From a virus: a DNA stretch of 48,058 nucleotides. Below, one piece after another: positions 9,901 through 16,915 of this stretch. The translations under genes were made by a program, and so were the position numbers. How positions within the stretch are numbered: position 1 is the stretch's first letter; each line of letters begins with the position of its first letter. The notes under the pieces were generated by a model, which worked only from the letters and a program-made list of their open reading frames with translations, did no database searches and had not been told where the DNA came from. The DNA is taken from positions 1,376 through 49,433 of IMG/VR virus record IMGVR_UViG_3300029319_000088. The stretch is one strand, 5' to 3'.

Positions 9901-10874
9901 ATTTAAGACAAGGAAGAGAGTTTTCTGTAATAGAGGATTTTGCTTTTGCCATAGGAGATGGGGATATAACTACTGATGAAAAAATAGGCAAACTTATAGG
10001 TTCTCCTTTGGGTAATTTTATACAAAGATATGTAGTTCCGTTTGGTATGGTAATAGATGCAGAAAGAGCACTAGGTCTTAGAACTGATGACATGAAAGAG
10101 TATTCAGAAGAAACTGACTTAACATTTTATGGTTCTTTAGAAAAATCATTTTTAAAACCTTTTAAGAGAAGAGGTTTTATATCTCCTACAGAAGAGGCTA
10201 ACTTAGAGGATAAAGTTTATGCTTTTGATAGAGATGGTAAAAAACGTGTAGCACCTGAGTTAAAGGTTCTTTTTGGACTATCGCAATACGAAGATGATCC
10301 ACCTCCTGCAGACTTTTTTCAAAAATATGGTTTTGATACTTTTGGTTTATCTTCAAAAGCAGGTTCTGTTATTGTTAGAAATAGAGAGAATAGATTATTA
10401 AGTTTAGTATTACCTAGTATAGCAGAAGTTGGAAAAACTTTAGTTGCAATGAACGAACAACTAGACTCCAACGATCCTGAAAAACTTAATACAACTGATT
10501 TAAGAAAAAAAATTAGAAACTTTATTCAGACTAATATCAGAGAAGCCAAAAGAGAATTTGGAAATAAAAAATATTACTACGAGGAAAATGAAGGAGACTC
10601 TCCTGAAACTCAAAATTATAAAGTTATTTTAGGTCAATTTGAAAAATCTTTAACTGCTTTTAGAAGAACTGCACCTGTCACTAGAGTGGAGGCAGTTAGA
10701 TTATTTAGACAAAGAATGGGAAGAGATGTGGTGTTGACTCCAACTTATCAAGAGGACATATACAACCAAGAAGGGGAAATAGAATTTAAGGCAGGAGAAC
10801 GTAATATAGATTTAGACGTAGCCTTGAACTTAGAAAAAAAGTCTAGGTTAAGATTGTTTAAAAGGAGAAAGTAG
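6984..10874 (+). CDS. Very large internal virion (ejection) protein, 1296 residues
   Basis: Comparable in length to T7 gp16 (about 1318 residues) and last in the left structural block. The N-terminus carries three spaced copies of a D-V-N motif: SLDDVNAYL (5-13), DIKDVNASL (41-49) and SLDDVNKAI (64-72). A Lys/Ala-rich coiled coil spans about 300-375. The second half has hydrophobic helical segments such as RSGLTVVVAFPRFMFSSMEL (near 810) typical of proteins that form an ejection channel. I see no transglycosylase motif. The 3' end overlaps the convergent minus-strand gene by 17 bases, and I find no clear terminator between the two arms. Confidence 0.7.
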   Translation: MSSLSLDDVNAYLNKENEKDVDDDNAIIKKNITSKKSNYLDIKDVNASLSDTTTTKQTSSNSISLDDVNKAIRNNQTSVETENIDDGIILPKPKPKFTQDQLIAQYSESHPAYFKDGVLIDQEGAEKAGILEVIRSQTDENSQINMPLPVELHTIRYRDKDELEKYKASQYRLNMPLRYKGYVPVEKQTEMMLKQDLTNRPFMKKYIDVFGESGLNLLGHLTNTFKFVRGAVADGYQYVHEAIDEVTDGGASKTIKMSPKTAAKRFTGDLGAVLEVAEAAPFVRLTAGTVKSSQELVDQIVKEELKKKRDAINVAVKAEIIEKRKFNVKGMKNATQEASQKAKKKASNLAKKNLAIKEQLIKEFEVKIGARNPTNIDEIVDESKLISKVSAGRTILDPEKARKVGTNEAKKIYDDSMKSEVNIYTGKSEMSGLGEDLKLLGIDDSSVLTNPIVDADMLDPLVAVISELKSKNPGAFGKGKTLIDDIFKLTVEKQLQASPELADLLAKYDLPYEKFMLAVIGSGSQAGKVLQKFAQMKKATKPMERMEQLKLNKKLNDKSLGWKYFLRAVNIGRGAMVSQIATMMRNIRSALYRAPMEGLGDVMDNTLYQMGDIVSGKGSILGAAYRGANEFFRPTNWKNSFRHLKYMYDDVGFKNGDIKDFTDWILDRPEFSDEFNRLFNTLNEIQTMTGRGQATSRLGKGIDALLSAGEDLVDFLNIPNRWQEHIIRRSYFTKTLENLVEREYGLNLIDELKKGRLKDFMSNSSKVKPANARNFEELITDSVENALKNTYAARPEFKPFAKINNFITRSGLTVVVAFPRFMFSSMELMAKYTGGALFVPMRRALGLVGGLGMSSKRGVRDVFSKLDATDRDLITKNLVGLGALYGFMEYDKSKYSHPDYTKIRTGDGKVLDSTPEFPIRQFRHIARIGNQFLDGWSQKNGTATEKWAAGWDRLSTTNLLSAKELAETFLGANLRQGREFSVIEDFAFAIGDGDITTDEKIGKLIGSPLGNFIQRYVVPFGMVIDAERALGLRTDDMKEYSEETDLTFYGSLEKSFLKPFKRRGFISPTEEANLEDKVYAFDRDGKKRVAPELKVLFGLSQYEDDPPPADFFQKYGFDTFGLSSKAGSVIVRNRENRLLSLVLPSIAEVGKTLVAMNEQLDSNDPEKLNTTDLRKKIRNFIQTNIREAKREFGNKKYYYEENEGDSPETQNYKVILGQFEKSLTAFRRTAPVTRVEAVRLFRQRMGRDVVLTPTYQEDIYNQEGEIEFKAGERNIDLDVALNLEKKSRLRLFKRRK

Positions 10875-11118
10875 AAGATACATATCTTAGTATTCCCATA
10901 GCGAGTGCTGCACAAGCTACCCCATTTACAATAAGTAATGCCCTATCATGCCACAAGTAAGCCATTCCTGTTAATAAACCTGTGCCTAAACAAGAGGCAA
11001 TTAAATCATAAAAAGGCAACACTCCTGCTGCCCTACATATAATACCTGACATTATTAACATTGAACCTGACCATTTTAGATACCATGACAGATCATGTGT
11101 GGGTGTTATTTTTTGCAT
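10858..11118 (-). CDS. Small polytopic membrane protein
   Basis: 86 residues with three hydrophobic segments (about 13-31, 37-55, 58-78): LKWSGSMLIMSGIICRAAGV, LIASCLGTGLLTGMAYLWH, LLIVNGVACAALAMGIL. The 'YLKW-x-GS' start resembles small membrane proteins of marine phages and bacteria that I recall under the label DUF6552; this name is unverified. Last gene of the minus-strand arm. Its start lies within the end of the 54-residue gene upstream, so it is translationally coupled. Confidence 0.65.
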   Translation of the reverse strand: MQKITPTHDLSWYLKWSGSMLIMSGIICRAAGVLPFYDLIASCLGTGLLTGMAYLWHDRALLIVNGVACAALAMGILRYVSSTFSF

Positions 11119-11257
11119 TTAAGTCTTTTATTTTTTTTAATATTGTTTCTAAATTCTTGTTAACGTTTTCTAAACTTTTTATTACATCATCCATTATATT
11201 AAAAGTTTGCTTTCTTTTCTTCATAAACTCTTTGGCTTCTTTTTCTAGATTGTGCAT
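11093..11257 (-). CDS. Small coiled-coil peptide
   Basis: 54 residues, MHNLEKEAKEFMKKRKQ followed by an IMDDVIKSLENVNKNLETIL coiled coil. The SD-like AAGAAGG lies 6 bases before ATG. It overlaps the upstream RMF-like gene by 59 bases in another frame and the downstream membrane gene by 26 bases. Heptad-like hydrophobics make it a plausible real product, but no family is recognised. Confidence 0.55.
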   Translation of the reverse strand: MHNLEKEAKEFMKKRKQTFNIMDDVIKSLENVNKNLETILKKIKDLNAKNNTHT

Positions 11258-11456
11258 TTTTTACCTTCTTTAGTTTTTTACTATATGCATCATTCCAACC
11301 TCTTTGCCATTCTCTATGTTGCATAGTATTCAAATGATATGGACTTTTACTGTTTATAAAAAAAGAATTATACCCTTTTTTATATTGTATAATCAAGGGA
11401 GCATCATACTTACTTAGATTTGGATTTCTTCGCTTCTTCTTCTGTTGTTGTTGCAT
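11199..11456 (-). CDS. RMF/CrpP-like small basic protein
   Basis: 85 residues from ATG at 11456; an in-frame TTG at 11471 is less likely. The core 'YKKGYNSFF...SPYHLNTMQHREWQRGWNDAY' matches the pattern of ribosome modulation factor and the related CrpP family: G-Y near the start, P-Y with N-T, then W-x-x-G-W-x-x-A. RMF dimerises 70S ribosomes in stationary-phase bacteria. The N-terminus (QQQQKKKRR) and C-terminal 27 residues are very basic, consistent with RNA or ribosome binding. A role in shifting host translation is inference. Confidence 0.55.
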   Translation of the reverse strand: MQQQQKKKRRNPNLSKYDAPLIIQYKKGYNSFFINSKSPYHLNTMQHREWQRGWNDAYSKKLKKVKNAQSRKRSQRVYEEKKANF

Positions 11457-11664
11457 TTTCTTTTCTTTCAAAATATTTTAAAACCATACTTAACCTATCA
11501 TCAAATTGAGCAATTTTTTCTATCTCTTTATCAATAGTTTCCTGTATATCAGAGTGCTCTCCTATACCTACAGTCATTCTTAAATATACTTCTACGTTTG
11601 CTATGTGTCTATTTATATTACCCACGTAGTAGGACTTCAACGCATTTAACATTATATCTCTCAT
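11410..11664 (-). CDS. Conserved marine phage protein (SYYVGNINRHIANVEVYL type)
   Basis: 84 residues, all helical, with V-G-I-G-E-H-S-D-I in the middle and an acidic/Lys tail. I recall close relatives in several marine phages, always as small helical proteins of unknown role; no name is assigned. Ten bases downstream of the reductase stop, so it shares its transcript. Confidence 0.65.
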   Translation of the reverse strand: MRDIMLNALKSYYVGNINRHIANVEVYLRMTVGIGEHSDIQETIDKEIEKIAQFDDRLSMVLKYFERKENATTTEEEAKKSKSK

Positions 11665-11673
11665 AATTAACTC

Positions 11674-13605
11674 CTAACTTGCTTCTATATCTACGACTTC
11701 ACATACACCTGCAGTACAGGCTAATTCTTTACTACCACTTGTAGTATCTTCTTTTTCAAAGTCTTGTAATTTACTCCAATCAATAGACTTTGGCATAGTT
11801 TTCATCAATTCATTGTATTCTTTTTCATCAATGTCTTGATATGGTGCTTGTTTGTACGTATGTTCACTAAAGGGCAGAAAGGAGATACCCGATACTTCAT
11901 CAAAATTATCATACACCCAAGCACCCACATCCATCCATTCATTTTCTTTTACAGATACAGTAACAGATGGTTTGTGTTCACACCAATGTCTTTGAAACAT
12001 TAGCCAATAATCTAATTGTTCTATAGCAGTCATAGCAGTTCTAGTTATAGCACCTGTGGGTGATTTCATAGGAAAGCTAAAAACAGATACACTATCAGGC
12101 TTTGTAATATCAGGCTCTATAGGTATCCCTGCCTCTTTCATAAACTGTGTAAGTGGGTCTTTATTATCGCCACGCACAGTTCTAACGTAGTAATCATTAT
12201 GCCTGGCATGGATACCACTTGCACTATCTACTAACTGAGAAACAGTTCCTGATGGTTTAATACAAGTTATAGCAGTAGATTGTGGTATGCCTAAATCATT
12301 TGCAATCTTTTTATTGGTTTCTATTGCTACTTCTTTCAACTCTAATAACATTCTTTGTATAGATTCTTTCGTACCATTGTTAAGAAGATAACAATCTAAT
12401 ATACCTGTAAGAGACACACCTAGTAATCTTTCTTCTTCTGTATTTTCTTTCCATACTTTTCTGAGGTATTTAAATTCTGTTAAAGTTGATTGAAATGTCC
12501 CAAGTATAGTGGCAAGTCTAACTTTCTCTTTCAAAGTATCTAGATGATCTGTCTCTCTACAAACAACTTCTGTAAGATTACAAAACTGATATGGTCTAAG
12601 TATAATCTCACTACATGGATTACATCCAAAAGCATAATCAGAGTTGCGTCTACCATTTTCCTCTACTTTTTTCTTGGCAGACTTGCGATTAAATATACCA
12701 CGTTCTCCTGATTTAGATTCATACAAAGCCAACCATTCTCTCATGAATGTTCCCATATCAGGTTTGCCTTTATATGCTACAGAGTTATTAGCTAATGCTC
12801 TATGCCCTTCATTTTCCCACCATGAACCTGATTTTGCGTGTCTCATTTGATCATCATTCAAGTTAGACAAGCTAATGAGGGCAGAACGTCTTACACCACC
12901 TACAACTACAACTTCTCCTATTTTACACATAATATCATGACACTCAATAGGATATAATCTTCTACCTGATGCTTTTTTAAATATAGCTATACAAAAATTA
13001 TATAAATCAACTAAAGGTTGAGGTCCTGATGCTCTACCACCAAACGTCTTAAGTCTAGCACCTGCAGGTCTAACTTGCGATACATCTAAAGATGGTATCT
13101 GTCCCACATACAACATAGCTATTAACTCACGCAAAGCTCTTGCCCAACCAGGTCTGCTATCTGCCACAGTTATCATTGTTGTACTTTTTTCAAAATGTTC
13201 ATTAACTACAGGTAATTTATCTACATTTTCTCTCTCAACAGAAAAACCAACACCTGTGCCACACATAAGAATATACATACATTCATCAAAACTTCTTGGA
13301 CTATCAACAGGTATATAACTACAATTATATCCTGCAACATGACACCTGTCTAAGGCAACACCTGCAGTCATCAATGCCCTCATGCTTGGCATAGTTCCTA
13401 GTGATAATATAGAATCATTTAGTTTTGTTCTTAATGCTTTGGTTAAAGTATAACCATGCTTTTTCTTCAAGTGGTTTTCCATGTAGTCAAAGTATCTGTC
13501 TACAGTTTCACCCCAAGTTTCTCTTCTTTGCTCATCGTCTTTCCATCTTGCATACCTAGAGAGAGCAATAAAGTTTTGATAATCTGTTGGTAAATGGTTG
13601 TTCAT
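11674..13605 (-). CDS. nrdJ: Adenosylcobalamin-dependent (class II) ribonucleoside-triphosphate reductase
   Basis: 643 residues. Reduces NTPs to dNTPs to feed phage DNA synthesis, using host B12. Visible residues by analogy with the Lactobacillus leichmannii enzyme: active-site disulfide pair C95 (YNCSY) and C342 (FCNLTE), thiyl-radical C331 with N329 and E333 in NPCSE, and the C-terminal reducing pair C630/C635 (CTAGVC). It is about 100 residues shorter than the Lactobacillus enzyme, as I would expect for phage forms. No intein. Belongs to the monomeric RTPR subclass. The ATGA overlap with the 56-residue gene upstream couples translation. Confidence 0.95.
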   Translation of the reverse strand: MNNHLPTDYQNFIALSRYARWKDDEQRRETWGETVDRYFDYMENHLKKKHGYTLTKALRTKLNDSILSLGTMPSMRALMTAGVALDRCHVAGYNCSYIPVDSPRSFDECMYILMCGTGVGFSVERENVDKLPVVNEHFEKSTTMITVADSRPGWARALRELIAMLYVGQIPSLDVSQVRPAGARLKTFGGRASGPQPLVDLYNFCIAIFKKASGRRLYPIECHDIMCKIGEVVVVGGVRRSALISLSNLNDDQMRHAKSGSWWENEGHRALANNSVAYKGKPDMGTFMREWLALYESKSGERGIFNRKSAKKKVEENGRRNSDYAFGCNPCSEIILRPYQFCNLTEVVCRETDHLDTLKEKVRLATILGTFQSTLTEFKYLRKVWKENTEEERLLGVSLTGILDCYLLNNGTKESIQRMLLELKEVAIETNKKIANDLGIPQSTAITCIKPSGTVSQLVDSASGIHARHNDYYVRTVRGDNKDPLTQFMKEAGIPIEPDITKPDSVSVFSFPMKSPTGAITRTAMTAIEQLDYWLMFQRHWCEHKPSVTVSVKENEWMDVGAWVYDNFDEVSGISFLPFSEHTYKQAPYQDIDEKEYNELMKTMPKSIDWSKLQDFEKEDTTSGSKELACTAGVCEVVDIEAS

Positions 13606-13772
13606 TTTATTCTCCTAGTAATTGAAATATGCTTTATATCTACACCATCTAAATCAAAAAGGCAATCTTTAAAATGTGATTCTAATTCTTCTTCAACATT
13701 TTCATCTGAGGGCATCATGTACTCTTCTTCGTCTACTTCTATTATTATGGATACCCTAAGTTTAATTGTCAT
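13602..13772 (-). CDS. Small acidic protein upstream of reductase
   Basis: 56 residues: MTIKLRVSIIIEVDEEEYMMP, acidic middle, then a second beta-like stretch (LDGVDIKHISITRRIK). The beta-acidic-beta pattern with 'D-G-V-x-I-x-x-I-x-V' is one I have seen in small phage proteins; function unknown. Its TGA overlaps the reductase ATG. Confidence 0.65.
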   Translation of the reverse strand: MTIKLRVSIIIEVDEEEYMMPSDENVEEELESHFKDCLFDLDGVDIKHISITRRIK

Positions 13773-13773
13773 T

Positions 13774-14079
13774 TTACTTTTTTAATTCATCTATTAGCTC
13801 ATTGAGATACCATTGTGCTTTTTCTAAATCTTCTACACCATTTTTATATCGGTATCTCCAAAGGTATTTCATAATATTACCTTGTAAATAATATTGAAAC
13901 CCTTTGTCTGTCATGGCTTTTATAGCCTCTATACACTCTATTCCTGAGTTATTATAGTGAGGTGGACTATTAACCATATCTAAAGTTTGTTTATGATCTG
14001 ATTGTTCTTGTGCTTGTTTTCTCACTATGTCTCCTACCTCTTTGTATCTTTTTCTGATTGACTCACTATAAATACCCAT
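13774..14079 (-). CDS. DUF3310 protein (T7 gp1.7-like nucleotide kinase family)
   Basis: 101 residues. Residues 35-100 show the DUF3310 pattern: VNSPPHYNNSGIECIEAI, then GNIMKYLWRYRYKNGVEDLEKAQWYL. In T7 the gp1.7 protein of this family phosphorylates dGMP/dTMP. Here it sits with the ribonucleotide reductase, fitting a nucleotide-supply role. The ATG overlaps the upstream stop by one base. Confidence 0.85.
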   Translation of the reverse strand: MGIYSESIRKRYKEVGDIVRKQAQEQSDHKQTLDMVNSPPHYNNSGIECIEAIKAMTDKGFQYYLQGNIMKYLWRYRYKNGVEDLEKAQWYLNELIDELKK

Positions 14080-14396
14080 TATATTTTTTCTTTCTTTGAT
14101 TGTTTAAAATCAAAATAAATAATATTGTCCTTCTTTTCCATTGTATTAGGTTCTAATTTTTTATCAATAAAATTTTGTAACCTGGCTACGATTTGTTTAT
14201 CTTCTTCCATTAAACCTAATGTGGCTGCTACCATTTGTCCTAAATTTAAAAGGTCTTGTTGAGATGTTATATCTAATGGACTTTGTTTATCCATGATAAG
14301 ATTAACTTCAACCTCTCCGTTCCAAACTTGTTCATCTTCAGGAAAGACTCTTGGTGTTAGCTCTATGTATAAAGCAGATGGTTTAAATTTTTTCAT
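14079..14396 (-). CDS. Hypothetical protein between endonuclease I and DUF3310
   Basis: 105 residues. N-terminal beta-like segment (ALYIELTPRVFPEDEQVWNGEVEVNLIM), helical middle (SQQDLLNLGQMVAATLGLMEED), Lys-rich tail. No family recognised; no cysteines or catalytic pattern. Co-transcribed with overlapping neighbours on both sides. Confidence 0.65.
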   Translation of the reverse strand: MKKFKPSALYIELTPRVFPEDEQVWNGEVEVNLIMDKQSPLDITSQQDLLNLGQMVAATLGLMEEDKQIVARLQNFIDKKLEPNTMEKKDNIIYFDFKQSKKEKI

Positions 14397-14854
14397 TTAG
14401 TTCTCCTTATAATTTTCTTTTTGTTAAATTGAATAAACTTAGGATGTTTGTTTTTGCCTTTTTCTTTGAGCCAATCCTCAGGAATAATTCTATCAAAATA
14501 TCTAAACCCATGTCTAATACACCATTGAGCATATGTTGTTTTCGCTCCTTTGTAAAGTTTACTTTTACTATTCGTAAATACAAATCTAATATCTAATTTA
14601 GGATGTTGTTGTTTTATAGCTATATGTTTTCTTCTATCAGTAGCTAAAAATCTGCCTTTTGTTTCTATTATAATACCATTTTTTAAAATAAAATCAGGGG
14701 TATAGGTGCGATACGTTAAATCTTCCCACTCTATCTTTATACTTTCATAATCAAAAGTAGTTTTATATGTTAAAAGATATAGAGCAATACTATGCTCTAA
14801 ACCACTCCTATACCCATTTTTTAATGCTACTCTACGAGCACTATGAGCAGTCAC
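14393..14854 (-). CDS. T7 endonuclease I-like Holliday junction resolvase
   Basis: 153 residues from GTG at 14854. This start has GGAGAAG 9 bases upstream, forms a TAGTG overlap with the previous stop, and puts YRSGLE at residue 20, exactly as FRSGLE in T7 gp3. An upstream TTG (14872) lacks an SD. Catalytic residues matching T7: E20, D54 (YTPDF), E64 and K66 (ETKG). It cleaves branched DNA and helps recycle host DNA and resolve concatemers. The C-terminal 'KLYKGAKTTYAQWC...GF' also parallels T7. Confidence 0.93.
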   Translation of the reverse strand: MTAHSARRVALKNGYRSGLEHSIALYLLTYKTTFDYESIKIEWEDLTYRTYTPDFILKNGIIIETKGRFLATDRRKHIAIKQQHPKLDIRFVFTNSKSKLYKGAKTTYAQWCIRHGFRYFDRIIPEDWLKEKGKNKHPKFIQFNKKKIIRRTK

Positions 14855-15087
14855 TAGAGTATTCTTCTCCAACCTGAAAAAGGATTAAATTCATATTCTG
14901 ATCTACTATAGTCATAGCCAAGTGCTTTCATCTCTTCTCTTACTGCCTCATCTGCTAACTTCTTAGCTTCCATTGCCTCACGTAAACCTTTTGTCTTCAT
15001 TTCACGTAAAGTTTTTTTAGCTTCAGATAGCTCTTTTTCCATAGTCTCAATGTCCTTTTGAAGGTCTTCTATTTTTTTATCTGACAT
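14854..15087 (-). CDS. Coiled-coil hypothetical protein
   Basis: 77 residues from ATG at 15087, with GAGGAG 7 bases upstream; an ORF extension to 15114 lacks an SD. Residues 1-55 form a Glu/Lys heptad coiled coil, ending in a short conserved-looking tail FNPFSGWRRIL. Position between the two nucleases suggests a DNA-metabolism accessory, but nothing in the sequence proves it. Confidence 0.6.
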   Translation of the reverse strand: MSDKKIEDLQKDIETMEKELSEAKKTLREMKTKGLREAMEAKKLADEAVREEMKALGYDYSRSEYEFNPFSGWRRIL

Positions 15088-15943
15088 CTTTATACTCCTC
15101 AGATATTGACACATATGAAACCATTTTAGGAAACTGTGCTTTTGACATAATAGCAGGTCTTTCTTCTAAGTTTTCCCAACAATCATGTTTAAAATCACAA
15201 AAGGAACAAGTTGTTCCTAATACTTTATTTCCTGTAGGTTTCCCTCTAAAAGTCTCATCTACTGCTTCAAAACATCTTTTAAAAACATTAGACTCGTGTA
15301 CTTTTACAGTCTCTTTTAATTTAGATACTTCTTTTTTTATATCAAGACCTGATGCAGGAACATACTTAAATTTACCATTTGCTTTATTAATAACCCACCA
15401 ACCACCAGGTTTTTTATTCATGGCTTTTGCGTAACCTGCAAGTTGTCCAATATAACCAAAAGAATCACCACTACTTAATGCTTCATAAGATTCAAATTTA
15501 TTTCTATAAGACCAATCAGATGCAGACTTAACATCATCTACTGCATCATCTAATACCAAGTCATACGTACCACTAATGTCTGTATTACTTAATGTGAGAT
15601 TTACTTTACTTGAATCCTTAAATGTTACACCTGCTTCTCGTAGTAAGCCTTTAAATATAGCCTCTACAATATCTCCTATCATCATGTTCATGATAAAGTT
15701 TGATGGTTTTGCAACAGATGTATCAGGTTTATTTTTTAAATACCATAATTGACAAGTAGGTCTGCCTAAATTAGACATCCTTAACGTAAACTTATCGTTT
15801 TTTGTTTTACTTCCAAACTGTCTATGCAAAGCCTCTTTTATGTCTTTAGTAATAGTATTTATATTATCCTCTGACATAGGTGCTTTACCATTAGAGGCAT
15901 CTTGCATAAACTGATGTAGTATAAGTTCTACTCTATGTGTCAT
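15077..15943 (-). CDS. PD-(D/E)XK exonuclease with Cas4/RecB-like Fe-S cysteines
   Basis: 288 residues. Catalytic motifs: D128 (GTYD), D137-V-K139, and the RecB motif Q167-x3-Y171. Four cysteines are placed as in Cas4 and AddB-type nucleases: C64 before the core, then C246, C249 and C255 after it (C-x2-C-x5-C), expected to hold a 4Fe-4S cluster. It probably does the job of T7 gp6 exonuclease, degrading host DNA and processing ends, since it lies between the ssDNA-binding protein and endonuclease I. Overlaps the upstream gene by 11 bases. Confidence 0.85.
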   Translation of the reverse strand: MTHRVELILHQFMQDASNGKAPMSEDNINTITKDIKEALHRQFGSKTKNDKFTLRMSNLGRPTCQLWYLKNKPDTSVAKPSNFIMNMMIGDIVEAIFKGLLREAGVTFKDSSKVNLTLSNTDISGTYDLVLDDAVDDVKSASDWSYRNKFESYEALSSGDSFGYIGQLAGYAKAMNKKPGGWWVINKANGKFKYVPASGLDIKKEVSKLKETVKVHESNVFKRCFEAVDETFRGKPTGNKVLGTTCSFCDFKHDCWENLEERPAIMSKAQFPKMVSYVSISEEYKDVR

Positions 15944-16862
15944 CTGTATCTACGTCTATAAACTCTTCAACAGTATTAACATCCTCTGCAGACATAGACT
16001 TGTGTCTAGCAGTAGATTTTTCATCCCATTCTTTATAGATGTAGTCATTGTAATTTTTAATCCAATCTAAGAAAGATGTAAATGTTTCATTATCTTTTGC
16101 AGTAATATCAACAGACTTAGAAAAATCAACTGTTGTTGTTGGTGTAAAAAAACTTGAGCCATTTGGCAATGGGTTTTCTACCAACTCTGAAAGAACTAAA
16201 TTATGTTGTAATGGCAATCTTTCTTTTTTTGAAAATTTATCAAAAGCATCGCCTAATATTTTGTACGCAGTTTTATTATCTATCTCCCATATAAAGGGTA
16301 TATTTTTTTCTACTTCAATACTTTCACCCTTATCATTTGTTGGTGATGTTAAATTTATTGTACCAAAAATAACACGAACTCTTTTTATTTGTCTTATTAA
16401 ATCTTGTGTTTCTGTAGGCAAAGATTTAAAATCTTCTACGTAACCTGTAGGTTTCCCACAGTTAAACTTACCTGTGTTATCTTTAAGATCAATGGCTAGT
16501 GAATCAGACATGATTGTTCTATGAAATTCACCTTTTGCCTCTCCCTCTTTTGCATTTGGAAAAGAGACGTATCTTCTGTACATATACCTTTGCATAAAAG
16601 GTCGTATGGTAGCAGTTGATGAATACACATACTCAGATGTATCATCTTTTAGTATTTCAAGTCTATAACAACCACCTTCAACAATCTCAACATTTTTCAT
16701 TTTGCCATTTACTTCTTGTTGACCCATTATTGGTGAGTGCCATATTCTAAGTCTATTTAGATTATTTGTTTTTTTAGGTTGACTACTTTGAGCAGTAGAC
16801 AAACCCATAGCTTTCGCCATACTTGCATAGTTTTCTGTTTGTATTGTTACTAATTCAGTCAA
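15933..16862 (-). CDS. Probable single-stranded DNA-binding protein
   Basis: 309 residues. The arguments are positional and compositional: it lies between DNA polymerase and exonuclease, where T7-like phages encode gp2.5-type SSB; it has a beta-rich core and an acidic C-terminus (VEEFIDVDTDDT), the typical partner-binding tail of phage SSBs. Two cysteines only, so no zinc ribbon. Sequence identity to gp2.5 is not evident. A near-consensus promoter lies directly upstream (16887-16915), fitting high expression. Confidence 0.6.
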   Translation of the reverse strand: MTELVTIQTENYASMAKAMGLSTAQSSQPKKTNNLNRLRIWHSPIMGQQEVNGKMKNVEIVEGGCYRLEILKDDTSEYVYSSTATIRPFMQRYMYRRYVSFPNAKEGEAKGEFHRTIMSDSLAIDLKDNTGKFNCGKPTGYVEDFKSLPTETQDLIRQIKRVRVIFGTINLTSPTNDKGESIEVEKNIPFIWEIDNKTAYKILGDAFDKFSKKERLPLQHNLVLSELVENPLPNGSSFFTPTTTVDFSKSVDITAKDNETFTSFLDWIKNYNDYIYKEWDEKSTARHKSMSAEDVNTVEEFIDVDTDDT

Positions 16863-16886
16863 TTTATACTCCTTTGAAAATACTAA

Positions 16887-16915
16887 GTTATACCATAGGT
16901 ACTACTTAGTGTCAA
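16887..16915 (-). promoter_or_regulatory. Predicted sigma70 promoter, extended -10, before SSB gene
   Basis: On the minus strand TTGACA (16915-16910), 17 bases, then TGG-TATAAC (-10 at 16892-16887). It lies over the 3' end of the polymerase gene and about 25 bases before the SSB start codon. The same TATGG-TATAA context is found at the rightward promoter at 32167. It would give a separate transcript for SSB through reductase. Confidence 0.7.

Noticed and set aside
10874-10900. Convergent terminator between the two arms
   Set aside because: Only a 5-pair AAGAT/ATCTT hairpin without T-tract is visible, too weak to call.
14855-14872. TTG at 14872 as start of endonuclease I
   Set aside because: No SD before it; GTG at 14854 has a good SD, a TAGTG junction and aligns residue-for-residue with T7 gp3 around E20.
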